37,029 nt of DNA from Halanaerobiales bacterium (GTDB lineage Bacteria > Bacillota > Halanaerobiia > Halanaerobiales > M55B127). Under the pieces are notes generated by a model that did no database searches, had not been told where the DNA came from, and was given only the letters and a program-made list of their open reading frames with translations. Of this stretch, positions 8,435 to 17,007 are shown one piece after another. A program made the position numbers and the translations under genes. Location: assembly GCA_021736945.1 (NCBI GenBank), contig JAIPEX010000014.1, positions 1 to 37,029 on the forward strand, in the 5' to 3' direction. Numbering within the stretch: the first letter of the stretch is position 1; each line of letters starts with the position of its first letter.

Positions 8435-8917
8435 ATGGATATTATTTTGATTTCTGTTGGTAAGATAAAAGAAGCTTATCTGACCGAGGGATTACAGGAT
8501 TACATTGATAGGATTCAACATTATTGTGATTTAGAGTTAAAAGAAGTTGATGCAGCCAGAAGTAAACATAAGATTAATGATGCACAAATCAAAAAGATTA
8601 AAGATGAAGAAGGTAAAAGAATTTTAGATAAAATACCTGAAGGTAAAAATTATATAATAAGCCTTGATAGAGAAGGTAAACCAGTTTCATCAGAAGGTTT
8701 AGCAAAATCAATAAAAAATTTACAGGTAAGAGGGGAAAGTAAGATCACCTTTATTATTGGTGGTTCTCATGGATTAAGTGAAGAAGTATTGGATAAATCA
8801 GACTATAAAATGTCTTTATCATACTTAACCTTTACTCATCAAATGAGCCGTTTAATACTGTTAGAACAACTTTATAGGGCTTTTAAAATCTTAAATAATG
8901 AACCATATCATAAATAA
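8435..8917 (+). CDS. rlmH: 23S rRNA pseudouridine-1915 N3-methyltransferase
   Basis: SPOUT methyltransferase that modifies pseudouridine 1915 in helix 69 of 23S rRNA. The 160-residue length is exact for the family. Diagnostic segments are LDREGKPVSSEGLA, FIIGGSHGLSEEV (the knotted SAM-binding loop) and the C-terminal LILLEQLYRAFKILNNEPYHK, whose terminal tyrosine-histidine motif is characteristic. GGTGGGAT precedes the ATG. It is the last gene of the first block; a strong terminator follows within 20 bases. Confidence 0.97.
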   Translation: MDIILISVGKIKEAYLTEGLQDYIDRIQHYCDLELKEVDAARSKHKINDAQIKKIKDEEGKRILDKIPEGKNYIISLDREGKPVSSEGLAKSIKNLQVRGESKITFIIGGSHGLSEEVLDKSDYKMSLSYLTFTHQMSRLILLEQLYRAFKILNNEPYHK

Positions 8918-8936
8918 TTTAATAAAGCTAATATTT

Positions 8937-8962
8937 AACCCTCCGCAAGGAGGGTTTTGTTT
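8937..8962 (+). terminator. Rho-independent terminator after rlmH
   Basis: AACCCTCC pairs perfectly with GGAGGGTT around a stable GCAA tetraloop, followed by TTGTTTGTCTT. It separates the housekeeping block from the dCMP deaminase. The rest of the gap to 9156 is AT-rich and shows no gene and no convincing promoter pair. Confidence 0.88.
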
Positions 8963-9156
8963 GTCTTAGTGTAAAATAAGTTTTGGAGAATAGTGATAAA
9001 AAAATAGATCTAAATTAGAGATTTAGTGGTTTTGAGGGCAATGTTTTTAAAATCAAGTGCAGTTTTGTCTTTTTTGTTTATAAAATTTATTTAAAATGTT
9101 ACAATATGATCAGAATAATAAAATTATATATGTTGACATAAAGGTGGGGAAAATTA

Positions 9157-9600
9157 ATGAATAGACCCAATTGGGACCAATATTTTATGGAAATGGCAGA
9201 ATTGGCTTCAAAAAGAGCGACCTGTCTGAGACGAAAAGTGGGAGCAGTTTTAGTTAAAGACAGGCGGATATTGGCAACAGGATATAATGGTGCTCCAAAG
9301 AAACTACCTCATTGTGAAGAAACTGGATGTTTAAGAAAACAAAAAAATGTGCCAAGCGGACAGCGCCATGAAATTTGCCGCGGTATTCATGCGGAACAGA
9401 ATTTAATCGCCCAATCAGCACTTCATGGTGTTAAGACAGAAGGAGCAACAGTATATTGTACAGATCAGCCGTGTAGTATTTGTACAAAATTATTAATTAA
9501 TGCTGGAATTAAAAATATATATTATAAAAGGCCTTATGATGACGAATTCACAAAAAGTATCTTAGATCAATCTGAGATTAGTTATGAAAAATTGAAATAA
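9157..9600 (+). CDS. dCMP deaminase family protein
   Basis: Zinc-dependent deaminase that converts dCMP to dUMP, feeding dTMP synthesis. The 147-residue protein has the catalytic HAE (H78, E80) in RGIHAEQNLI and the PCSIC cysteines C106 and C109, and a C-rich inserted segment (HCEETGCLR, HEICRG) typical of ComEB-type dCMP deaminases, where extra zinc ligands are found. AAGGTGGGG precedes the ATG. In Firmicutes this gene is often separate from competence genes, so I leave the symbol blank. The reaction is likely but not proven by sequence alone. Confidence 0.9.
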   Translation: MNRPNWDQYFMEMAELASKRATCLRRKVGAVLVKDRRILATGYNGAPKKLPHCEETGCLRKQKNVPSGQRHEICRGIHAEQNLIAQSALHGVKTEGATVYCTDQPCSICTKLLINAGIKNIYYKRPYDDEFTKSILDQSEISYEKLK

Positions 9601-9689
9601 AGTTTTCAGCATCAATATTTGATGAAAGTATGTTAATAATATGTTATACTTTTTATTAAGAAATGAATTACTTATTATAGAAAAAGGGG

Positions 9690-10094
9690 TTGATTACAAT
9701 TAAAACTAAAATAGAATGGGAAGAAAAGTTGAAATTTAATGCTACCAGTGGTGCAGGACATAATATTTCAATGGGTAGTGGGGATGATGAAAACAGTCCT
9801 TTAGAATTATTACTAATGGGATTAGGTGGTTGTACTGGCATTGATGTGGTTTTAATATTAGAAAAGATGAAAGCTGAAATTGAAAACTTTGATGTTGATA
9901 TTGAGGCTGAAAGAGCTGATGAACATCCCAAAAGATTCGAAAAAATTCATTTAAACTATTATTTTAAGGGTAAAAATTTAGATGAAAGAAAAGTTGAAAA
10001 AGCTATTGATTTATCTGAAAATAAGTATTGTTCTGCTTCTGCCTCATTAAATGCTGAAATTACATCTTCTTATGAAATAGAGCATACTGACTAA
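9690..10094 (+). CDS. OsmC/Ohr family protein
   Basis: OsmC-like proteins are small thiol-dependent peroxidases or related detoxification proteins acting in the cytoplasm. This 134-residue protein has the family core ENSPLELLLMGLGGCTGIDVVLILEKM, with one cysteine near residue 51, and a second conserved cysteine in NKYCSASASL at the C-terminus. The two cysteines match the usual OsmC pair. The start is uncertain. A TTG at 9690 gives MITIKTKIEW but touches the AAGGGG ribosome binding site directly. An ATT at 9699 would have better spacing but is a very rare start. It precedes the secreted protein gene by 33 bases and may share its transcript. Confidence 0.88.
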   Translation: MITIKTKIEWEEKLKFNATSGAGHNISMGSGDDENSPLELLLMGLGGCTGIDVVLILEKMKAEIENFDVDIEAERADEHPKRFEKIHLNYYFKGKNLDERKVEKAIDLSENKYCSASASLNAEITSSYEIEHTD

Positions 10095-10127
10095 ATGAGT
10101 TGTTGTAATTAAAAAGGAGGGGATAGT

Positions 10128-10940
10128 TTGAACAGAAAATTTCTAATTCTATCCTTAATAATAGCAGTTATACTATTAAGTAGTATCCCTGTTTTGGCTC
10201 AAAAAACTATGGGGAATAAGAACATCAAATATATAAATGATATAGAAAGTAAGGGCGTATTGTTTAAAGATGAAGAAATTGAACTGAATGATTTTAGGAT
10301 ATTACCTTTATTCAATAAGATTGGATTAGTAGGTGACCCTAGTTATTTTTTCGAAAAAAACAAAGATTTTCCTTTAGGTCACAAGTTTTTCATTTTGAAA
10401 ATTGAATCCTCAAAAGATGACTCGAAATATGTACCGGTGAAATTTGATAAAACCGGAACAAGGAATCAAAATGATTATTGGATTTTTAAAGGCAAGACTT
10501 ATCTATATGGCTCAGCTGTAGAGATAAATTATAATTTCATCAAAAAAGAATATAAGAATAATCCAAAGATTAATTATTTGGAACTGATTATTACTTTAAA
10601 AAGTGAGAAGACAATAAATACAGAACTTGAATTTACTAATTATTTTCTAGCAAATAGTTATACTAAAGGGAAAGGATTTATCCATGAGTTAAGTAATTAT
10701 GATAAAGCTAAAGATGAATATCATAATATGGTTGTTAAAAAATGGCAAGGAGAACTTAAAAAGGCCTACAATGTTAGAACTTATAAGGGTGAGAATAAAT
10801 ATCAAAGTATTGAATATACTATGAAAACTAACATCATAAGAGCTGGTTTAACTAAACGATTAGGAAAATTAGATTTATTTTATAGACAATCGGATGATCC
10901 AAAAGAAACACTCGCTTTTTTTGAAGATTTATTTTATTAA
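10128..10940 (+). CDS. Secreted protein of unknown function
   Basis: I do not recognise this 270-residue protein. The N-terminus MNRKFLILSLIIAVILLSS is a clear signal peptide with a likely cleavage after VLAQ or LA (about residue 24-25). No lipobox cysteine is present, and there is no other membrane segment. The mature part is lysine-rich and beta-like, with many aromatic residues (YWIFKGKTYLYGSAVEINYNF), and ends abruptly with FFEDLFY. No enzyme motif is visible. The start codon is TTG, with AAGGAGGGG 7-8 bases before it. It follows the OsmC gene and is closed by the terminator at 10969. An extracytoplasmic substrate-binding or adhesion role is possible, but unsupported. Confidence 0.8.
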   Translation: MNRKFLILSLIIAVILLSSIPVLAQKTMGNKNIKYINDIESKGVLFKDEEIELNDFRILPLFNKIGLVGDPSYFFEKNKDFPLGHKFFILKIESSKDDSKYVPVKFDKTGTRNQNDYWIFKGKTYLYGSAVEINYNFIKKEYKNNPKINYLELIITLKSEKTINTELEFTNYFLANSYTKGKGFIHELSNYDKAKDEYHNMVVKKWQGELKKAYNVRTYKGENKYQSIEYTMKTNIIRAGLTKRLGKLDLFYRQSDDPKETLAFFEDLFY

Positions 10941-10968
10941 AAATTAAAAAATAATATTTCATCAAACT

Positions 10969-10995
10969 ACGGCAGGTATTAAACCTGCCGTTTTT
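10969..10995 (+). terminator. Rho-independent terminator after the secreted protein gene
   Basis: ACGGCAGGT pairs perfectly with ACCTGCCGT around an ATTAA loop and is followed by TTTTAAATTT. This cuts the purine-associated genes off from the preceding block. Confidence 0.9.
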
Positions 10996-11033
10996 AAATT
11001 TATTTAAAAGATGGGCTCAAAAGGAAGGATATT

Positions 11034-11080
11034 ATTAAATTATATTGAATATATAATACAAGAATTAAATTATATTTAAT
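11034..11080 (+). promoter_or_regulatory. Paired operator-like repeats flanking a -10 box
   Basis: ATTAAATTATATTGAAT (11034-11050) and ATTAAATTATATTTAAT (11064-11080) match at 16 of 17 bases and lie 30 bases apart. The second is a perfect inverted repeat (ATTAAAT-TAT-ATTTAAT). Between them lies TATAAT at 11052-11057, which could be the -10 element of the promoter for the following operon; no good -35 is seen. A regulator binding both repeats could block polymerase. The XRE-cupin regulator at 13885 is the obvious candidate. The local DNA is very AT-rich, so chance similarity is possible. Confidence 0.4.
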
Positions 11081-11131
11081 AAAAGTTTTTTTAATATTAA
11101 GTATTGTTTAACTTATATAAGGAGGGAAAAG

Positions 11132-12607
11132 ATGATAGATTTAGAGATTAATGAAGAACAACTGGAAAGAACGATAAAAAGGGCTAGAGAGAAGAACATC
11201 ATTATGCCCACTTTTGAGCAGATGAAAAATCCTGAGTTGATACCGGATGAGATTAAAGAAAAGTTGAAAGATATTGGTCTTTGGGATATAAATTCGTATA
11301 ATTTATTTAGGACGACCTGGAAAAATGAGCCTAAAAAAGAGGGCGGATTATATGATGGAGTAAATTATTTAGAACTACCTTCTGAACTGACAGGTGTAGA
11401 TGCTAGAATTATTGGTCTAGTGGGAAAATGGTTTCCAACAGGTGCACATAAGGTAGGAGCTACATATGGTTGCTTAGCACCACGCTTAATAACCGGTCAG
11501 TTTGATCCTACATACCATAAAGCCATTTGGCCCTCCACCGGTAACTATTGTAGAGGCGGAGCATATAATTCAGAACTTTTAGCCTGTGATTCGATAGCTA
11601 TTTTACCGGAAGAGATGAGTAAAGAAAGATTTGAATGGCTGTCAGAAGTAGCAGGAGAAGTTATTGCTACTCCAGGCAGTGAAAGTAATGTTAAAGAAAT
11701 ATTTGATAAAACCTGGGAATTAAAAGAAAATAGAGAAAATGTGATGGCTTTTAATCAGTTTGAAGAATTTGGTAATCATCTATGGCATTACGAAGTAACT
11801 GGTAGTGCTATGGAAGAAGTCTTAAAAGACCAAATGGGAGAAGATGAAAGATTTGCCGGAGTAACATTAACTTCTGGTTCCGCTGGTACCTTAGGCTGTG
11901 GTGATTATTTAAAAGAAAGATATCCCAATAGTAAAATAGCAGCAGCTGAAGCCCTTCAATGTCCGACATTATTAAATAATGGTTTTGGTGCCCATAGAAT
12001 TGAAGGAATTGGAGATAAACATGTGCCTTGGATTCACAATGTAAAAAATACTGATATGGTTATAGCTGTTGATGATGAAGACAGCATGGGTTTAGTAAGA
12101 TTATTTAATGAGCCTGCTGGACACGAGTATTTAAAAGAAGAATTAGGTTTAGAACAGTCATTTATAGATAAATTAAATTTAATGGGTATTTCTGGAGTAG
12201 CGAATATGATTTCAGCCATTAAATTTGCTAAATATTATGAGTTGGGTGAAGATGATGTAATTTTAACTGTATTTACTGATTCCATGGAACTTTATCAATC
12301 AAGGTTAGAAGAAATGGAAGAAAAACATGGTGAATATAATAAGATTGATGCAGCAGTTGATTATCATTCCCATCTTAAAGCACTTTCTACAGATTATTTA
12401 GAAGAATTAACATATGAAAGCAGAAAAAGAATCCATAATCTAAAATATTATACCTGGGTTGAACAACAAGGAAAAGAAACTGAAGAATTAAATGCACAAT
12501 GGTATGATTATGAAAATTACTGGGGTAAAATTCATAACATGACTGATGAAATTGATGAATTAATAAGAGAATTTAATAAAAAAGTAGGTTTATTAGACGA
12601 ACTTTAA
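11132..12607 (+). CDS. PLP-dependent fold-type-II (TrpB-like) enzyme
   Basis: A 491-residue pyridoxal-phosphate protein of the tryptophan-synthase-beta superfamily. The PLP lysine is probably K107 in WFPTGAHKVGATYG, which resembles the THK motif of TrpB and the lyases. A glycine-rich phosphate loop follows at TSGSAGTLGCGDY. The family is known as 'PLP-dependent protein subunit beta' in anaerobes, but its reaction is not established. It is about 90 residues longer than E. coli YgeX (diaminopropionate ammonia-lyase) and does not look like it. AAGGAGGG precedes the ATG, and a threonine-synthase-like gene follows after 24 bases, so the two may act together. A beta-elimination on an amino acid released from purine breakdown is a plausible inference from the neighbours YgeY and YgeW. 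Confidence 0.8.
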   Translation: MIDLEINEEQLERTIKRAREKNIIMPTFEQMKNPELIPDEIKEKLKDIGLWDINSYNLFRTTWKNEPKKEGGLYDGVNYLELPSELTGVDARIIGLVGKWFPTGAHKVGATYGCLAPRLITGQFDPTYHKAIWPSTGNYCRGGAYNSELLACDSIAILPEEMSKERFEWLSEVAGEVIATPGSESNVKEIFDKTWELKENRENVMAFNQFEEFGNHLWHYEVTGSAMEEVLKDQMGEDERFAGVTLTSGSAGTLGCGDYLKERYPNSKIAAAEALQCPTLLNNGFGAHRIEGIGDKHVPWIHNVKNTDMVIAVDDEDSMGLVRLFNEPAGHEYLKEELGLEQSFIDKLNLMGISGVANMISAIKFAKYYELGEDDVILTVFTDSMELYQSRLEEMEEKHGEYNKIDAAVDYHSHLKALSTDYLEELTYESRKRIHNLKYYTWVEQQGKETEELNAQWYDYENYWGKIHNMTDEIDELIREFNKKVGLLDEL

Positions 12608-12631
12608 TGAAGTATAAGTAGGTGTTAAAAA

Positions 12632-13882
12632 ATGGAATATGTAAAAAATTTAAAATGTACTAACTGTGGCGAAACCTATGAAGCAATACCAGATAAATAT
12701 TTATGTGATAAGTGTGGAGACAAGGGTATTTTAGATGTACAGTATAATTATGAAAAGATCAAAAAAGAGTGGTCTAAAAAAGATTTAGATAAAAACCAAG
12801 AACAATCAATTTGGAGATATCTTCCCTTAATTCCAATTGAAAAGGAGAGCAAAAGACCTAAACTAAGAATTGGTCATACTCCACTTTATCATTCTAAAGA
12901 GATGGGGGAAAAGTTGGGTTTAAATAATCTTATTATAAAGGATGATGGATTAAATCCAACCGGTTCCTTAAAAGATCGTGCTTCAGCTATAGCAGCTGTA
13001 AAAGCAAGAGAAGCAAATGCTGATACTGTAGCTTGTTCATCCACTGGTAATGCCGCTTCTTCATTGGCGGGTAATATAGCCGCGATGGAAGAAGAAATGA
13101 ATGCCATTATTTTTGTACCTAAAAGAGCACCGGCAGGAAAAGTTGCTCAATTATTAATTTATGGAGCTGAGGTGGTTTCAGTCCAGGATTCTTATGAAGC
13201 TGCCTACTATCTTTCTGATGATGCTATTAAAAAATGGGGTTGGTATAATAGAAATGCAGCCATCAATCCCTATTTGGTAGAAGGTAAAAAAACAGCAGTA
13301 TTAGAGATGGCAGAACAGTTAAAATGGGAAATGCCGGACTGGGTTGTTTTTTCAGTTGGTGATGGATGTACTATAGCGGGAGCATATAAGGGCTTATATG
13401 ATTTAAAACAGATCGGTTTTACTGATAGAATACCTAAATTACTTGGTGTACAGGCAGAAGGTTGTGCTCCGATTACTAAGGCCTTTAGAACTGGTAATGA
13501 TTTAGAAGTGACTGAGGAAAATACTCTAGCAGATAGTATAGCAGTTGGTAGTCCTCGTAACTTTAACAAAGCTCTTAATGCTGTTAAAAACTCTCATGGT
13601 GAAATGGTTAATGTAAGTGACAATTCTATTTTGAAAATGATGAAAACATTGGGGAGTACTACTGGAATATTTGGTGAGCCCGCAGGAGTGACTGGATTAG
13701 CCGGAATTAAGAAGGCAGTAAAAAAAGGGATTATTTCCCGAGATGAATCAGTGGCTGTTGTAATTACTGGTAATGGATTAAAAGACACTTCAAATGCTAG
13801 GAAAGCCGCTGGTGATTTAATCGAAATAGAAGCTGATATTGATAAATTAGAACAAGTATTTGGTGAAAAGGGGGTAATCTAA
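12632..13882 (+). CDS. Threonine synthase-like PLP enzyme with zinc ribbon
   Basis: Fold-type-II PLP enzyme of 416 residues resembling archaeal/bacterial threonine synthase. An N-terminal zinc ribbon has C9-x2-C12 and C25-x2-C28. The PLP lysine K114 sits in NPTGSLKDRAS, and SSTGNAASSLAG is the substrate-binding loop. Threonine synthase converts O-phosphohomoserine to threonine. However, no other threonine-biosynthesis gene (hom, thrB) is nearby, and it lies between a TrpB-like PLP enzyme and a YgeY/YgeW-linked regulator. A specialised beta-replacement or elimination in amino-acid or purine catabolism is therefore an alternative. The start ATG lies behind AGTAGGTG. The gene ends 2 bases before the regulator start. 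Confidence 0.8.
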   Translation: MEYVKNLKCTNCGETYEAIPDKYLCDKCGDKGILDVQYNYEKIKKEWSKKDLDKNQEQSIWRYLPLIPIEKESKRPKLRIGHTPLYHSKEMGEKLGLNNLIIKDDGLNPTGSLKDRASAIAAVKAREANADTVACSSTGNAASSLAGNIAAMEEEMNAIIFVPKRAPAGKVAQLLIYGAEVVSVQDSYEAAYYLSDDAIKKWGWYNRNAAINPYLVEGKKTAVLEMAEQLKWEMPDWVVFSVGDGCTIAGAYKGLYDLKQIGFTDRIPKLLGVQAEGCAPITKAFRTGNDLEVTEENTLADSIAVGSPRNFNKALNAVKNSHGEMVNVSDNSILKMMKTLGSTTGIFGEPAGVTGLAGIKKAVKKGIISRDESVAVVITGNGLKDTSNARKAAGDLIEIEADIDKLEQVFGEKGVI

Positions 13883-13884
13883 AG

Positions 13885-14436
13885 ATGACAGCTAATATGG
13901 AAATGGGTAAAAAAATAAGAAACATAAGAAAAACCCAGGATTTAAGTCTTTCTGCTTTGGCGAAAAAAATAGGTAAAACTTCAAGTTATTTAAGCCAGGT
14001 AGAAAGAGGATTAGCCGAGCCCTCTATTACGGCTTTAAGAGAGATATCAAAGGCTCTTAATGTACCTATATTTTATTTTTTGGTGGAAGACCAAAAACAT
14101 AATGCTGTGGTAAGAAAAGAAGATAGGAAAGTTTTAAGATTTCCAGGCTCCAACTTGACTTTTGAATTGATTTCACCTGACCTAGAGCATGAAATAGAAA
14201 TGATAGAAGCAAAGTTGGAACCAGGAGCTAGTACTTTAGATAAGCCATTAGCTCATAATGGGGAAGAGGTCAGTATTGTTATTCAAGGGAAAATGGAAAT
14301 TACTATCGGAAGCGAGCATTATGAACTGGATAAAGGAGATAGTATATATTATAATGCAAGTCTTCCTCATAAAATAACAAGTGTTGGGGAAGAAGAACTT
14401 ATATTTATTTCTGCAATTACTCCACCTAATTTTTAA
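13885..14436 (+). CDS. XRE-cupin transcriptional regulator
   Basis: Regulator of 183 residues with an N-terminal XRE helix-turn-helix (residues about 7-62; LSLSALAKKIGKTSSYLSQVERG is the recognition region, followed by PSITALREISKALNVP) and a C-terminal cupin barrel (about 105-180; EEVSIVIQGKMEITIG and DKGDSIYYNASLPHKI contain the cupin motifs). Such proteins sense small ligands, often amino acids or their derivatives, and control adjacent catabolic genes. The ATG at 13885 lies 10 bases after GGGGG at the end of the preceding gene. Given its position inside the cluster, it probably regulates it, perhaps through the paired repeats at 11034-11080. The ligand is unknown. Confidence 0.9.
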   Translation: MTANMEMGKKIRNIRKTQDLSLSALAKKIGKTSSYLSQVERGLAEPSITALREISKALNVPIFYFLVEDQKHNAVVRKEDRKVLRFPGSNLTFELISPDLEHEIEMIEAKLEPGASTLDKPLAHNGEEVSIVIQGKMEITIGSEHYELDKGDSIYYNASLPHKITSVGEEELIFISAITPPNF

Positions 14437-14465
14437 TAATTTTTAAATAATGGAGGTAGTAAAGA

Positions 14466-15707
14466 ATGAAGGAATTTTCGAAAATATTGGAACAAGCTGA
14501 AAAATATCGACCTGATATTTCTAAATTCTTAAGAGACATGATTGCCCTTCCCAGTGAAAGCTGTGAAGAAAAAGATGTTATTTTAAGAATTAAAGAAGAA
14601 ATGGAAAAAGTTGGATTTGATAAAGTAGAGATTGATGAAATGGGTAATGTATTAGGCTATATCGGTCATGGAGACCATTTAATAGCAATGGATGCTCATA
14701 TAGATACAGTTGGTGTAGGTGATGAAAGTCTTTGGGATTATGATCCTTATGAAGGTTATGAAGATGATGAAATAATAGTGGGTAGAGGTGCCAGTGACCA
14801 AGAAGGCGGAATGGCTTCTATGGTATATGCTGGTAAAATAATAAAGGATCTTGATTTAGAAGATGATTACACCTTGCTAATCTCTGGAACTGTACAGGAA
14901 GAAGATTGTGATGGACTATGCTGGCATTACATGATTGAGGAAGAAGATATAAGGCCTGAATTTGTTGTAATTACAGAACCGTCCTCTTGTAATATTTATC
15001 GAGGACATCGAGGAAGAATGGAAATTAAGGTGACTACTCATGGAGTAAGTTGTCATGGTTCTGCACCTGATCGAGGAGAAAATGCAATTTATAAGATGGC
15101 TCCCATAATTAATGAACTTAAAGCACTTAATGAGAATTTAAAACATGATGAGTTTTTAGGTAAGGGTACCTTAGCGGTATCGGAAATATTCTTTAGTTCG
15201 CCTTCCAGATGTGCTGTTGCAGACGGTTGTTCTATTTCCATAGATAGAAGATTAACTGCTGGGGAAACCTGGGAATTTGCACTACAACAGATTAAAAATC
15301 TACCTTCAGTTAAAGAAGCAGAGGCGGAGGTTGAAATGTATGAATATGAAAGACCATCTTATACTGGTTTTACATATCCTATAGAATCATACTTTCCAAC
15401 CTGGGTAATTGAAGAAGATCATCCGCTTTGTCATTCCTTAGTAGATAATTATCAAGAACTTTTTGATGAGGACCCACTTGTTGATAAATGGACATTTTCA
15501 ACAAATGGTGTTTCAATAATGGGAAGACATGGAATTCCGTGTATAGGTTTTGGACCAGGACATGAGGATCAGGCACATGCTCCTAATGAAAAAACCTGGA
15601 AAGATGAGTTAGTTAAAGCGGCAGCTTTTTATGCATCAATACCAACAACTTATGTAAATAAATTTGCTGATAAAATGCCTGAAACAACCAAAAATATTGT
15701 TGAATAA
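14466..15707 (+). CDS. ygeY: M20-family hydrolase YgeY (selenium metabolism-linked)
   Basis: Zinc peptidase/deacylase-type hydrolase of 413 residues. Metal ligands appear as H78 in [10 protein letters not shown]111 in GASDQEGG, E145/E146 in VQEEDCDG, a glutamate in ITEPSS, and a histidine in [13 protein letters not shown]. That set and the wording [14 protein letters not shown] match the YgeY family, which sits with YgeW and Mo/Se hydroxylases in E. coli and many anaerobes. The likely role is hydrolysis of an amide or ureido intermediate in purine nitrogen release, but the substrate is not known from sequence. GGAGG precedes the ATG. The carbamoyltransferase follows after 20 bases. Confidence 0.9.
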   Translation: MKEFSKILEQAEKYRPDISKFLRDMIALPSESCEEKDVILRIKEEMEKVGFDKVEIDEMGNVLGYIGHGDHLIAMDAHIDTVGVGDESLWDYDPYEGYEDDEIIVGRGASDQEGGMASMVYAGKIIKDLDLEDDYTLLISGTVQEEDCDGLCWHYMIEEEDIRPEFVVITEPSSCNIYRGHRGRMEIKVTTHGVSCHGSAPDRGENAIYKMAPIINELKALNENLKHDEFLGKGTLAVSEIFFSSPSRCAVADGCSISIDRRLTAGETWEFALQQIKNLPSVKEAEAEVEMYEYERPSYTGFTYPIESYFPTWVIEEDHPLCHSLVDNYQELFDEDPLVDKWTFSTNGVSIMGRHGIPCIGFGPGHEDQAHAPNEKTWKDELVKAAAFYASIPTTYVNKFADKMPETTKNIVE

Positions 15708-15727
15708 ACTCAAGGGGGAAGTTAAAA

Positions 15728-16711
15728 ATGCAAACTATTTTTAAAGGAAAAGATTTTATTACTTTACAAGATTGGTCAAAGGAAGAAGTGGATACATTAT
15801 TAGAAGTTTCGTTTGATTTGAAGAAAAAATTTGCTATGGGTATTGATACCCCATATTTAAAAAATAAGACTGGGATGTTAATGTTTTTTGAACAGTCAAC
15901 TAGAACAAGAAATTCTATGGAAGCAGGGTTGGCTCAATTAGGAGGCCATGCTAATTTTTTAGATACTTCTACAATGCAAGTTTCACATGGTGAAGTTGCT
16001 AAAGATACCGGGATCATATTATCAAGATATGGACATATGTTAGCCTGTAGAAACTGTGATTGGGGAATAGGTAATGATTATTTAAGTAGTTTGGCTGAAC
16101 ATTCAACTGTACCAGTATTAAGTCTACAGGATGATCTATACCATCCTATGCAAGGAATTGCGGATTTAATGACTATACAGGAAAAAAGAGAGCAAACCAG
16201 AAACTTACAAGTTTCAATTATTTGGGCTTATGCAACAAGTCATAAAAAGCCTATTTCAGTTCCTGTAACTCAATCACTTTTATTCCCAAGATATGGTATG
16301 GATGTTACTTTAGCATATCCAGAAGGTTATGATCTACCTGATTGGGTAATTGAAGAAGCAAGAGAAAATGCAGAAAAACATGGTGGATCATTTAAGATAA
16401 CACATGATATGGAAGTTGCTTACAAAGATGCAGATGTTGTTATACCTAAAAACTGGGGTAGTTGGGCTACTGACCTAAGTGAAGAAGAGATTGAAAAAAA
16501 TAAGGAATCATATAAAAAATGGAAATGTACAGAAGAAATGATGGAAATGGCAGATGATGATGTTATGTATATGCACGCTTTACCTGCTGATAGAGGTAAT
16601 GAGGTAGAAGATTCTGTAATTGACGGCCCACATTCCATAGTTTATGATGAGGCCGAAAACAGATTACACACTGCTAAAGCAGTTATGACATTAACTATGG
16701 GTGGTAAATAA
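15728..16711 (+). CDS. ygeW: YgeW-type carbamoyltransferase
   Basis: Member of the aspartate/ornithine carbamoyltransferase superfamily, 327 residues. The carbamoyl-phosphate motif is FFEQSTRTRNSMEAG, followed by the HPMQGIADL motif and MHALPADRGNEV near the C-terminus. The last replaces the HCLP of ornithine transcarbamylase and resembles the HALPAD form associated with YgeW. It is shorter than E. coli YgeW. The natural substrate is not established; it could transfer or remove the carbamoyl group of a ureido purine-breakdown product, making carbamoyl phosphate for ATP. A carbamate kinase, needed to use that product, is not in the window. GGGGGAAG precedes the ATG. It is the last gene of this sub-operon. 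Confidence 0.85.
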   Translation: MQTIFKGKDFITLQDWSKEEVDTLLEVSFDLKKKFAMGIDTPYLKNKTGMLMFFEQSTRTRNSMEAGLAQLGGHANFLDTSTMQVSHGEVAKDTGIILSRYGHMLACRNCDWGIGNDYLSSLAEHSTVPVLSLQDDLYHPMQGIADLMTIQEKREQTRNLQVSIIWAYATSHKKPISVPVTQSLLFPRYGMDVTLAYPEGYDLPDWVIEEARENAEKHGGSFKITHDMEVAYKDADVVIPKNWGSWATDLSEEEIEKNKESYKKWKCTEEMMEMADDDVMYMHALPADRGNEVEDSVIDGPHSIVYDEAENRLHTAKAVMTLTMGGK

Positions 16712-16773
16712 TAATTAAGTGATAAAAAATTATAATTAATTACATTTAAACTATAAAAAATGTTAAACAGAAG

Positions 16774-16804
16774 TCCCCGCTCAACATAAATTTGCGGGCG
16801 GGGA
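16774..16804 (+). other. GC-rich hairpin in the ygeW-xdhA gap
   Basis: TCCCCGCTC (16774-16782) pairs with GGGCGGGGA (16796-16804), including one G-T pair, around a 13-base loop. It is strikingly GC-rich for the surroundings. No T-run follows on either strand, so it is at best an atypical terminator or 3'-end stabiliser for the ygeW transcript. The rest of 16712-17007 is AT-rich and holds only the candidate promoter. Confidence 0.5.
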
Positions 16805-16882
16805 AGATATTTAAATTACAGTATTGTTCTTTTAAAGTTAATTTCATTATATTTTTAATCATTTTTCTTCTATCAAAGTTTA

Positions 16883-16911
16883 TTAAAATTTTATAGGTCA
16901 TATGATATAAT
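16883..16911 (+). promoter_or_regulatory. Candidate promoter of the xdh/purine operon
   Basis: TTAAAA (16883-16888) and TATAAT (16906-16911) are separated by 17 bases, a reasonable sigma-A pair with a perfect -10. Transcription would begin about 90 bases before xdhA. No purine-riboswitch core was recognised in the leader. Confidence 0.5.
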
Positions 16912-17007
16912 ATTAGTAAACATGTGACAAAAGTTATATATACATTACAATAAAAAGAAAAAACCAAAACATAGTTTTTATTTAAGAATATAAATGGAGG
17001 TGTTTTA

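Noticed and set aside
16931-16950. ModE-like half-site GTTATATA upstream of xdhA
   Set aside because: No matching inverted half is present at the right distance, and such AT-rich strings are frequent here.
16712-17007. Purine or molybdenum-cofactor riboswitch in the leader of the xdh operon
   Set aside because: I could not find the conserved core sequences of either class. The only structure is a short hairpin upstream of the candidate promoter.
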